From the NCBI GenBank assembly GCA_049974825.1, contig JBNGDJ010000001.1:1-64000 (forward strand): a stretch of DNA of 64,000 nt. The letters are read 5' to 3'. Made by a program: the position numbers and the translations under genes. The notes under the pieces are model-generated. The model was given only the letters and a program-made list of their open reading frames with translations. It was not told where the DNA came from and did not search any database. Positions 57,141 through 64,000 of this stretch are shown one piece after another. The DNA is from JBKHDT01 sp049974825. GTDB taxonomy: Bacteria; Pseudomonadota; Gammaproteobacteria; Halothiobacillales; Halothiobacillaceae. Positions within the stretch are counted from its first letter, which is position 1. Every line of letters starts with the position of its first letter.

Positions 57141-57575
57141 TCAGGCCAGTTGCGCCTCGGCCACAGGCCGACCCTCGGGGAAGATTCGGCCAAGCGCCCC
57201 GAGCAGCTCGTCACTGGTAAACGGCTTGGTCAGGTAGTACTCCGAACCCACGATCCGGCCGCGCGCCTTGTCAAAGATGCTGTCCTTGCTGGAGAGCAAC
57301 ACCACCGGCACATCGGCGAACCGGGGGTTGTGCTTGATCAGCGCCGTGGTCTGGTAGCCGTCGAGGCGGGGCATGAGGATGTCGATGATCACCACATCCG
57401 GCTGGAATTCGTCGATGCGGTGCAGGGAATCGAAACCGTCCACCGCGGTACGCACCTCGCAGCCGGCCCGACCCAGGAGGCTTTCGGCCGTCCGGCGGAT
57501 GGTCTTGCTGTCATCGACCACCATGACCTTGAGGCCCTCGAGTCCTTTTGCGTCGCTGCTGCCCTGTTCTGCCAT
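57141..57575 (-). CDS. pilG: Response regulator PilG
   Basis: Receiver protein of 144 residues that promotes pilus extension and cAMP signalling in P. aeruginosa. It contains LKVMVVDDSKTIRRTAESLL, VVIIDILMPRLDGYQT (phospho-Asp) and IVGSEYYLTKPF. ATG at 57575 has AGGGTG 5 bp upstream and gives the family length; an ATG at 57641 would add 22 residues. It is the first gene of the minus-strand Pil-Chp operon, divergent from gshA. Confidence 0.93.
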   Translation of the reverse strand: MAEQGSSDAKGLEGLKVMVVDDSKTIRRTAESLLGRAGCEVRTAVDGFDSLHRIDEFQPDVVIIDILMPRLDGYQTTALIKHNPRFADVPVVLLSSKDSIFDKARGRIVGSEYYLTKPFTSDELLGALGRIFPEGRPVAEAQLA

Positions 57576-57865
57576 GTCGTCACCCTGATCCTGGGCGGTC
57601 GGAACGAATCGTCCGCCGGATTGCCCATTGCGATTGCTCATTGCCTTTGCGCCGGACGCGCATCCTGCTGCAATACTCGGACAGATGGCGCTCCCGCGCA
57701 AGTTGCGCACCCTTGCGACAGCAGTGATCACAGCCTGAGCGCACAGGCTGCTAGAATGAAGCCCCTGCCAATGATGGCCCAAGGTTCAACCGGGGGCGTC
57801 GCCGGCAGCGGCCGGGCGACGGGCCCGAGCACCACTTGCCCATTACACACAATTCGAGTAAGCGA
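57576..57865. other. Divergent promoter region of pilG and gshA
   Basis: No gene seen in 290 bp. On the plus strand TAGAAT (57752-57757) is a possible -10 for gshA, preceded by an inverted repeat CAGCCTG (57731-57737) / CAGGCTG (57744-57750) but without a clear -35. The minus-strand promoter of pilG must also lie here; I cannot place it with confidence. Confidence 0.4.
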
Positions 57866-59167
57866 ATGCCAGAAAACAGGCCAGAACTTCCCCGTCTTGA
57901 GGACAGCTACTGCGGTCCGCTGCTGGAAATCGAATCACACATCGTCGAACACCAGAAGGAAATTGAAACCTGGTTCCGGCAGGCATGGCGCCGGACACCA
58001 GCGCCCTTTTATGCCTCGGTGGACCTGCGCAATGCCGGATTCAAGCTGGCTCCGGTGGACACCAACCTGTTCCCGGCCGGCTTCAACAATCTGAATCACG
58101 ATTTCGATCCGCTTGCCATCCAGGCCATTCAGGCGGCGGTGGAGCACGCCTGTCCGGACGCAGAGGCGATGCTCATCATCCCCGAACGGCACACCCGAAA
58201 CCTCTACTACCTGGAGAGCCTGGCCTCGCTGGTGCACCTGGTCGAACTGGCCGGCTTCGAGGTCCGCGTCGGCACGCTGGAGGCAATCGACAGTCCGGCC
58301 ACCTTCGAGCTGCCCTCGGGCCGGACCCTGGTGCAGCACCCGGTACGCCGGGAGGGAGCGCGGCTGATGGCCGGCGATTTCTCCCCCTGCACCGTGCTTC
58401 TGAACAACGACCTCTCCGGTGGTCGTCAGGAGGTGCTTGAAGGACTGGAACAGGCGGTTATCCCGCCTCCGGCGCTGGGCTGGTGGAATCGCTCCAAGCA
58501 CCGGCACTTCAGCCACTACAGCGAACTGGCCCGCGATTTCTGTGACGTGATCGACATCGACCCCTGGCGGATCACCCCGATGATGGCCGACTGCGGCGAA
58601 ATTGACTTTCTCAAGCGCGAAGGCGAGGACTGTCTGGCCGAGCGCGTCGGTGTGCTGCTGGAATCCATTTCCGAGAAATACCGGGAGCACGGAATCGACC
58701 GGGAACCGTTCGTGGTGATCAAGGCCGATGCGGGCACCTACGGGATGGGCGTAATGGTCGCCCGTTCCGCCGACGAGGTGGTCGGGCTCAACCGCAAGCA
58801 GCGCACCCGGATGTCCGCCAGCAAGGAAGGCCTCGGCATTCGTCGCGTCCTGATCCAGGAAGGCGTGCACAGCTTCGAAACCGTGGGCCAGGATGCCAAG
58901 GTGGCCGAGCCTGTGCTGTACATGGTCGACCATTACGTGATCGGCGGCTTCTACCGAGTGCACACGGAAAAGGGGATCAACGAAAACCTCAACGCCCCCG
59001 GCGCGCAGTTCGTGCCCCTGCCTTTCACGGAGTCCTGCATTACGCCGGACGTGAACATCTCCCCGGATGCCGACCCCAACCGCCTCTATACCTACGGCGT
59101 GGTGGCCCGCCTGGCCCTTCTGGCAGCGGCCCGGGAGCAGGCCCAGATGCAGGAAATGCCGACATGA
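57866..59167 (+). CDS. gshA: Glutamate-cysteine ligase GshA (Acidithiobacillus type)
   Basis: First enzyme of glutathione synthesis, joining glutamate and cysteine with ATP. The 433-residue product matches the ATP-grasp-like GshA form first described in Acidithiobacillus, not the E. coli form. Conserved text includes YASVDLRNAGFKLAPVDTNLFPAGFNNL, FVVIKADAGTYGMGVM and EPVLYMVDHYVIGGFYRVH. ATG at 57866 is preferred over TTG at 57836. Its stop overlaps gshB by 4 bp, so the two steps of the pathway are coupled. Confidence 0.92.
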   Translation: MPENRPELPRLEDSYCGPLLEIESHIVEHQKEIETWFRQAWRRTPAPFYASVDLRNAGFKLAPVDTNLFPAGFNNLNHDFDPLAIQAIQAAVEHACPDAEAMLIIPERHTRNLYYLESLASLVHLVELAGFEVRVGTLEAIDSPATFELPSGRTLVQHPVRREGARLMAGDFSPCTVLLNNDLSGGRQEVLEGLEQAVIPPPALGWWNRSKHRHFSHYSELARDFCDVIDIDPWRITPMMADCGEIDFLKREGEDCLAERVGVLLESISEKYREHGIDREPFVVIKADAGTYGMGVMVARSADEVVGLNRKQRTRMSASKEGLGIRRVLIQEGVHSFETVGQDAKVAEPVLYMVDHYVIGGFYRVHTEKGINENLNAPGAQFVPLPFTESCITPDVNISPDADPNRLYTYGVVARLALLAAAREQAQMQEMPT

Positions 59168-60117
59168 CGACCCGGCGCCTCGGCGTGGTGATGGACCCCA
59201 TCGCGGCCATCAAGCCCTGGAAGGATACCACCCTGGCCATGCTGCTGGCCGCCCAGGCACGCGGCTGGACAATCGAGTACATGGAACCGGCCTGGCTGCA
59301 TGCCCGCGACGGGCGAGCCTTCTCGCGCATGCAGTCCCTGGCCGTGGCCGACGACCGAAAGGACTGGTACCGTCTGGAAGCCCCCCGGGTTCTCCCGCTG
59401 GGTGAGCTGGATCTGATCCTGATGCGTCAGGACCCGCCGGTCGACATGGAATTTCTCTATGTCACCCAGATTCTGGAGCTGGCCGAACGCGAGGGCGTAC
59501 AGGTTGCCAACCGGCCGGCGGCCATCCGGGCCGCCAACGAAAAGCTGCTGGCACAGCATTACCCGCAGTTTTGCCCGCCGACGCTGGTCAGTCGGGACCC
59601 GGCGCTTTTGCAGTCCTTCCTTGAGGCACAGGGAGAAATCGTGGTCAAGCCGCTGGATGCCATGGGCGGGGCCTCGGTGTTCCGGCTCGATACGGATGAT
59701 CCGAACGCCCAGGTCATCTTCGAAACCATGACCGCCCACGGCCGCCGAACGACCCTGGCGCAGCGTTTCGAACCGGCCGTGCGCGTGGGGGATCGACGAG
59801 TTCTGCTGATTGATGGCGAACCGGTATCCCACGCCCTGCTGCGAGTCCCGCCGGAGGGCAGCTTCCGCGCCAATCTCGCGGTTGGCGGCCGGGGCGAGGT
59901 CGTGCCCCTGCGCCCCCGGGACCGTGAGATCGCCGCGGCCGTCGGCCCCGACCTGGCAGCCGACGGACTGCGGTTCGTGGGGCTGGACATCATCGGCGAC
60001 AGCCTGACCGAGATCAATATCACCAGCCCGACCTGCGCAAGGGAAATCAGCGCGGCCACCGGCATCGACATTGGCGGACTGTTTCTGGACGCCCTTCAGG
60101 CCGGTCGCGCAAGCTAA
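59164..60117 (+). CDS. gshB: Glutathione synthetase GshB
   Basis: ATP-grasp enzyme that adds glycine to gamma-glutamylcysteine. The 317-residue protein has the family start LGVVMDPIAAIKPWKDTTLAMLLAA, MRQDPPVDMEFLYVTQ, VVKPLDAMGGASVFRL and GLDIIGDSLTEINITSPT. The ATG overlaps gshA (ATGA). gshB beside pilG and a tonB gene is the arrangement known from Pseudomonas (tonB3-gshB-pilG). Confidence 0.96.
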   Translation: MTTRRLGVVMDPIAAIKPWKDTTLAMLLAAQARGWTIEYMEPAWLHARDGRAFSRMQSLAVADDRKDWYRLEAPRVLPLGELDLILMRQDPPVDMEFLYVTQILELAEREGVQVANRPAAIRAANEKLLAQHYPQFCPPTLVSRDPALLQSFLEAQGEIVVKPLDAMGGASVFRLDTDDPNAQVIFETMTAHGRRTTLAQRFEPAVRVGDRRVLLIDGEPVSHALLRVPPEGSFRANLAVGGRGEVVPLRPRDREIAAAVGPDLAADGLRFVGLDIIGDSLTEINITSPTCAREISAATGIDIGGLFLDALQAGRAS

Positions 60118-60120
60118 GGG

Positions 60121-60176
60121 AATCTCTGCACGAATGCTGAGATTTCCGATTGGGGCAGGGCATCGACGCCCTGCCC
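60121..60176 (+). terminator. Hairpins after gshB
   Basis: Two inverted repeats follow the gshB stop. AATCTC (60121-60126) pairs with GAGATT (60139-60144), with a loop TGCACGAATGCT similar to part of the tolA-tolB spacer. GGGCAGGGC (60153-60161) pairs with GCCCTGCCC (60168-60176). The second is a strong GC stem, but it lacks a T run, so termination may be partial. Confidence 0.5.
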
Positions 60177-60239
60177 GAAAGCGAATCTTGCTCGAAACGT
60201 CCACCTGCCTGATTTGGAAAAAGGGAGACTGACCGAATC

Positions 60240-61313
60240 ATGAAGCCATCAGCCATCGACCCGAACCGCCGCCGCTGCCTGCGCCTGCTGGCCGCGGCGC
60301 CGCTGCTGACCCTGGCCGGATGCGCCCGGGAACCCACTACATTCATCGAGGAAGGGTTCACGGTCTTCCACGCACCGGTCCTGCTGAAATTCGCCAATGT
60401 CGAACCCGGCGCGGCGCAAGCCGTGCTGAGCGAGGCCGAGGCCTACATGCAGCCGTTCTACCAACGCATCCATCCCTGGAAAGACAGCGACCTGACCCGG
60501 CTCAACGCCCGGCTGAAGGCGGGCGAGACGGTCCAGGTCGACGAGGAGATGCTCGGGCTGCTGCGCGAAGGCAAGCGCCTGAGCCAGATGACGGACGGCG
60601 TGTTCGACCCGGCTGCCGGGGAGCTTTTCGCGAAGTGGGGCTTTCACTCCAATCACCCGGAACGCGATCGCAAGCCGCCACCGGAAAGTTGGCTGGCAGC
60701 CTGGCGCGCCGACGTGCCGCGGATGGATGACCTGGTCATCGAGGGCGACCGCGTGCGCAGCACCAACCCGCGCCTGCAGCTTGATCTCAACGCCATGGCC
60801 GAAGGCATGGCCGCACGTCACGTACTCGCCCGTGCCACGGCCGTGGGCGTGAACAACATGATCTTCGATCCAGGCGGAGACCTCGGCGTACTTGGCCGCG
60901 CCGGCGATCGTCCCTGGTCGCTGGGCATCCGCGATCCTTTTGGCAGCCACGGCCAGACCCTGGCGGGAATCATGCTTGAGGGACGCTGGGGGCTGTTCAG
61001 TTCCGGCACCTACGAAAAGCGCTTTCGCATTGATGGCAAGGACTACAGCCACCTGCTGAATCCGACCACTGGCTGGCCGGCCAGGGAGATCGTCGGCAGC
61101 ACGGTGCTGCATGCCGACCCGGTAGTGGCAGACGCTGCGGCGACCGCCCTGACCATTATCGGGCCACAGCAAGCCGTACCCACGGCCCAGCGGCTCGGGC
61201 TGAGCGGCTTCGCCATGGTGGATGTGGACCGGCACCTGTATCTGAGCGCGAGCTGGGCCGACCGGCTGAAGCTCGTTGACAAAAATCTGCCGGTCACCGT
61301 GCTGACCTCATGA
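60240..61313 (+). CDS. apbE: FAD:protein FMN transferase (ApbE family) lipoprotein
   Basis: Periplasmic lipoprotein of 357 residues that attaches FMN to Thr residues of target proteins. The signal ends in lipobox LAGC (Cys28). Family motifs are [30 protein letters not shown] (usually DLGGIAKGYA), [24 protein letters not shown] and the metal site [13 protein letters not shown]. It is inserted between gshB and the tonB-like gene, and its stop overlaps the latter (ATGA). No target such as Nqr or Rnf genes is in this window. Confidence 0.88.
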   Translation: MKPSAIDPNRRRCLRLLAAAPLLTLAGCAREPTTFIEEGFTVFHAPVLLKFANVEPGAAQAVLSEAEAYMQPFYQRIHPWKDSDLTRLNARLKAGETVQVDEEMLGLLREGKRLSQMTDGVFDPAAGELFAKWGFHSNHPERDRKPPPESWLAAWRADVPRMDDLVIEGDRVRSTNPRLQLDLNAMAEGMAARHVLARATAVGVNNMIFDPGGDLGVLGRAGDRPWSLGIRDPFGSHGQTLAGIMLEGRWGLFSSGTYEKRFRIDGKDYSHLLNPTTGWPAREIVGSTVLHADPVVADAAATALTIIGPQQAVPTAQRLGLSGFAMVDVDRHLYLSASWADRLKLVDKNLPVTVLTS

Positions 61314-62101
61314 ATCCGGGCACCGGGGTGCGCCGATGGCTCGGCGCCCATCGCCGCCTGCTGCCGGCCCTCGGCATTGCCCTGGGCCTGCACCTCGCCT
61401 TTCTGGCGCTGAAGCCGGACCCCCCCCCTCGGCCCGAGCAGGGCCCGACCATCCAGATGGTGTTTTCCGGCCCCGAAAGCCAGGGCGATCTGCTGATGGC
61501 CGGCCCCGACGCCGACCCAACCGAACTGCCGACGCCGGAACCCGCACCGGAACCCGCACCGGAACCCGTACCGGAACCCGAGCCGGAACCCCAGCCGGAA
61601 CCGGAACCCGCGCCGGAACCCGAGCCAGATCGCCCCCTGGCCCTGCGCGGCCAGGGGGCGGAAATATCCCGGGAAGCGCGTCTGCGACAGGAAATCGAAG
61701 CCGGCAAGGCCCAGATCGAAGCAGCCGAACGCACGCTGTACATGCAGAGGCGCCCCAAGGACGGAGTCATTGACGTGCAGCGCGCCTTCTACCTGGAGGC
61801 CTGGCGACGCCAGGTCGAGACGGAAGGGACGCGGAACTTCCCCCCGGCAGTGGCCGAGCAGGGCCTTTCAGGCGGGCCTTTGCTCGAAATCACCCTGCTC
61901 CCGGACGGCCAAATCGCCCCGGGCGGCATTGTGATTCTGCAGTCCACGGGTCAAGCCGCGCTCGACGAGGCGGCACGCGAAACCGTCCGCCGGGCCGCAC
62001 CCTTCCCGCCGTTTCCGGACGCGATACGGGATCGCTACGACCGCATGGTCATTGTCCGCCGGATTGCCTTCGAGAGCGGGAGCACCCGACTGACGGACTG
62101 A
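61310..62101 (+). CDS. TonB-like energy transducer (TonB3 position)
   Basis: Predicted inner-membrane protein of 263 residues: one N-terminal helix (about 18-35), a Glu-Pro repeat rod (about 75-105), a short coiled coil, and a C-terminal TonB_C-like domain ([43 protein letters not shown]). The location beside gshB and the Pil-Chp genes matches tonB3 of P. aeruginosa, which is needed for twitching motility. ExbB/ExbD partners are not in the window. Function by synteny is inferred. Confidence 0.85.
   Translation: MNPGTGVRRWLGAHRRLLPALGIALGLHLAFLALKPDPPPRPEQGPTIQMVFSGPESQGDLLMAGPDADPTELPTPEPAPEPAPEPVPEPEPEPQPEPEPAPEPEPDRPLALRGQGAEISREARLRQEIEAGKAQIEAAERTLYMQRRPKDGVIDVQRAFYLEAWRRQVETEGTRNFPPAVAEQGLSGGPLLEITLLPDGQIAPGGIVILQSTGQAALDEAARETVRRAAPFPPFPDAIRDRYDRMVIVRRIAFESGSTRLTD
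61535..61624 (+). repeat. 12-bp tandem repeat coding for the Glu-Pro rod of the TonB-like protein
   Basis: About seven imperfect copies of CCGGAACCCGMR-type units (first copies CCGGAACCCGCA) run in frame and encode Pro-Glu-Pro-Ala/Glu. One unit is half length. The in-frame period lets the rod change length without a frameshift. Confidence 0.85.
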
Positions 62102-62224
62102 CAGGGCGAGCCAGGATCAATGACCGCCAGCTGGCCGCTGGAGGACTTCACCGAAACCCGTCATAAATCCATCCCTGGCTTTATGCAGGAACGCCCGGTC
62201 AGATCCATGCGCGCACTCCGTCCC

Positions 62225-62253
62225 TTGCGGCCCGGCGGGCGCGCTCATATACT
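62225..62253 (+). promoter_or_regulatory. Sigma-70 promoter upstream of dksA
   Basis: TTGCGG (62225-62230) and TATACT (62248-62253) are spaced by 17 bp. The bases after the -10 are GCCGGGC, a GC-rich discriminator typical of promoters repressed by ppGpp/DksA, so autoregulation is plausible. The rest of the 261-bp space between the tonB-like gene and dksA holds no credible gene. Confidence 0.7.
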
Positions 62254-62362
62254 GCCGGGCCACGGTCGGCAGCCGGGCCTCAATCCGCGCGCCGGCCCGA
62301 CGGGTGCGGTGACGGACCCCGTCCCCCCTTCTTCCCGAGCATCTCGAAGGTTACCGAAAACT

Positions 62363-62779
62363 ATGGCCGTGACACTTCCCGAAGGATACAAGCCCTCTGA
62401 AGACGAGGAATACATGAATCCCACGCAGCTGGAGTACTTCCGGCAAAAGCTGCTGGCCTGGAAGAAGGAGCTGGCGGAAGAAGCCGACGCCACCATCACG
62501 CATCTGCGCGAGGAAAACTGGCAGGAGCCGGACATCAACGACCGGGCCACCCTGGAGTCCGACGCTTCGCTGGAACTGCGCACGCGGGACCGCTACCGCA
62601 AGCTCATCAACAAGATCGACAAGGCCCTTCGCCGGATCGACGACGGCAGCTACGGCTACTGCGAGGAAACCGGCGACGAGATCGGCATCCGCCGGCTTGA
62701 GGCTCGTCCGATCGCCACGCTCAGCATTGAAGCGCAGGAACGCCACGAGCGGCTTGAACGGGTCCAGCGGGATGACTGA
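62363..62779 (+). CDS. dksA: RNA polymerase-binding factor DksA
   Basis: Secondary-channel factor that works with ppGpp in the stringent response. The 138-residue protein has the coiled-coil region with the Asp-rich turn [15 protein letters not shown] and a C-terminal globular part. The zinc-finger region reads [33 protein letters not shown]: only the first of the four Cys of the classical CxxC...CxxC form is kept, so it probably folds without zinc. ATG at 62363 is chosen over the longer frame from 62120. The stop overlaps the next gene by 8 bp. Confidence 0.92.
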   Translation: MAVTLPEGYKPSEDEEYMNPTQLEYFRQKLLAWKKELAEEADATITHLREENWQEPDINDRATLESDASLELRTRDRYRKLINKIDKALRRIDDGSYGYCEETGDEIGIRRLEARPIATLSIEAQERHERLERVQRDD

Positions 62780-63401
62780 CGCAGCGACACGCGCTCGCGG
62801 TCCTGTCCAAAGTGGCGCCGGCCTTGGCTGGCTTTTCGGCCTGATGCTGCTCGTGCTGGGTGGGCCGGTCCTTGGCGACGAGGCACCGCGTGTTGCCTTG
62901 GAGACTTCCGAAGGGCGGATCGTGCTGGCGCTCGACCCCGAGCGTGCGCCGGCGACGGTGGAAAACTTCCTGCGCTACGTGGACGACGGCCACTATGACG
63001 GCACCATCTTCCACCGGGTAATTGCCGGATTCATGATCCAGGGCGGCGGATTTGACGAGTCCTTCGAGCAAAAACCCACCCGGGAGCCGGTTCGCAACGA
63101 GGCCGACAACGGCTTGGGCAACGACCGCGGCACCATCGCCATGGCGCGCACCATGGACCCGCAGTCTGCCACGGCCCAGTTCTTCATCAACGTAGTGGAC
63201 AACGACTTTCTGAACTTCACTGCCCCCACCCCGCGTGGCTACGGCTACGCCGTGTTTGGCCGGGTCGTCGAGGGCATGGACGTCGTCGACCGGATTGCCG
63301 CCACTGCCACCGGCGCAGGCGGCCCCTTCCCTTCCGACGTTCCGCGAGAAACGGTTCTAATCGAACACGCAGAACGCCTGGCCGTGCCCGCCGATGAATG
63401 A
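62772..63401 (+). CDS. Cyclophilin-type peptidyl-prolyl isomerase with signal sequence
   Basis: Predicted periplasmic foldase of 209 residues. A hydrophobic export signal (about 22-40, [17 protein letters not shown]) is followed by the cyclophilin core with [15 protein letters not shown] (catalytic Arg), [25 protein letters not shown] and [20 protein letters not shown] at 62772 overlaps the end of dksA. The stop overlaps rnd by 8 bp. Confidence 0.9.
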   Translation: MTDAATRARGPVQSGAGLGWLFGLMLLVLGGPVLGDEAPRVALETSEGRIVLALDPERAPATVENFLRYVDDGHYDGTIFHRVIAGFMIQGGGFDESFEQKPTREPVRNEADNGLGNDRGTIAMARTMDPQSATAQFFINVVDNDFLNFTAPTPRGYGYAVFGRVVEGMDVVDRIAATATGAGGPFPSDVPRETVLIEHAERLAVPADE

Positions 63402-64000
63402 GACGCCGACGCTGATCGCCGATGGCCGAGCGCTGGACTCGGCCATCGCCGCGATGGCCGATGCGCCCTTTCTCGCGATGGACACGGAGTTTCTTCGCGA
63501 GTCGACCTACTACCCCCAGCTTTGCCTGATCCAACTCGCCAGCCCGGAGTCAATCTGGCTGATCGACCCTCTGGTCATGGGTGATCTTGCCCCGCTCTGG
63601 GACCTTCTGGCCGACTGGTCCCGTCCGCTGGTGCTGCACAGCGGCGAGCAGGACCTGGAGCTGATGCACCTGGCCTGCCGGCGCCTGCCTCCGCAGATTT
63701 TCGACACCCAGATGGCCGCGGCGCTGCTTGGCATGGGCGAGCAGATCGGCTACGCCACGCTGGTCTCAGAACTCTGCGATGTCCAGCTCGACAAGTCCCA
63801 CAGCCGCACCGACTGGTCCCGACGACCGCTGGACCCCGAACAGCTCGTCTACGCCGCCGATGATGTCCGCTACCTGGTCGACATTTACCCGCGCCTGCGC
63901 GCGCGGCTGGAGACACTGGGCAGGGCGGACTGGCTGGACGAGGACTTCGCGGCGCTTTCCGATCCGACCCGTTTTTGCATGGACGACGATGCCCAGTGGC
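63394..64000 (+). CDS. rnd: Ribonuclease D, 5' part only
   Basis: The reading frame from ATG at 63394 is open to the window edge (about 202 residues). It shows the DEDD exonuclease motifs: [19 protein letters not shown] (Exo I), [11 protein letters not shown] (Exo II) and [13 protein letters not shown] (Exo III, Tyr type). RNase D trims tRNA 3' ends. The HRDC domains expected at the C-terminus lie beyond the window. The start overlaps the cyclophilin stop (ATGAATGA). Confidence 0.92.
   Translation, partial: MNETPTLIADGRALDSAIAAMADAPFLAMDTEFLRESTYYPQLCLIQLASPESIWLIDPLVMGDLAPLWDLLADWSRPLVLHSGEQDLELMHLACRRLPPQIFDTQMAAALLGMGEQIGYATLVSELCDVQLDKSHSRTDWSRRPLDPEQLVYAADDVRYLVDIYPRLRARLETLGRADWLDEDFAALSDPTRFCMDDDAQW

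Noticed and set aside
62120..62362. An 81-codon upstream extension of dksA.
   Set aside because: The extension contains the predicted -35/-10 promoter and does not resemble DksA; the ATG at 62363 gives the normal length.

Overview
The window is GC-rich, densely coded gammaproteobacterial chromosome. No ribosomal RNA is present, so genus cannot be fixed. Gene order in the left third (aspS, yebC, ruvCAB, ybgC, tolQRAB, cpoB, queE, queC, tRNA-Lys) and at the right end (tonB, gshB, pilG-H-I-J-chpA) follows the order known from Pseudomonas and Xanthomonadales/Chromatiales relatives. My best guess is a lineage near Xanthomonadales/Wenzhouxiangellaceae. A 100-N gap inside aspS, flanked by an identical 55-bp sequence on both sides, marks the record as a draft (probably metagenomic) scaffold.

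Layout. (1) 1-19.4 kb, all on the minus strand: tRNA-Lys, the 7-deazaguanine genes queE-queC, the Tol envelope genes (pal is absent from its usual place), ybgC, Holliday-junction genes ruvCAB, yebC, a P2-type cation ATPase, a PKD-like lipoprotein, nadA, aspS, a DUF502 membrane protein and a Na+/Ca2+-exchanger family antiporter. (2) 19.6-38.1 kb, minus strand: a long, tightly overlapping operon for a type IV pilus/type II secretion-like machine. It encodes an MshL-type secretin, an MshE-type ATPase, an MshG-type platform protein, an MshM/ExeA-type ATPase, PilN/PilO/PilP-like inner-membrane parts and seven prepilin-like proteins. Three of these are very large tandem paralogues with long alanine-rich hydrophobic segments in the C-terminal half. 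No retraction ATPase or prepilin peptidase gene lies in the locus. (3) 38.1-38.9 kb: a non-coding region with four hairpin repeats and two copies of a paired CGTTAAC heptamer motif. (4) 38.9-42.5 kb: a 1212-residue SARP/BTAD-type regulator with cyclase-like, AAA and TPR-like regions. Its family binds heptamer direct repeats at 11-bp spacing, which is the geometry seen upstream of the pilus operon. (5) 42.6-47.7 kb: two diguanylate cyclases, one with a globin sensor and one with a Cache-like plus multi-PAS sensor. (6) 47.7-57.6 kb: the Pil-Chp chemosensory cluster chpC, chpA, pilJ, pilI, pilH, pilG. (7) 57.9-64 kb, plus strand: gshA, gshB, an ApbE-like flavinyltransferase, a TonB-like protein, dksA, a cyclophilin and the start of rnd.

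Read together, regions 2-6 look like a surface-appendage island: an MSHA-like machine with unusual minor pilins, a candidate dedicated activator, c-di-GMP producers and the chemosensory system that normally controls type IV pili. The most novel part is the trio of giant prepilin-like proteins at 20.3-24.8 kb. All functional statements are inferred from sequence motifs and synteny read by eye; no database search was run.
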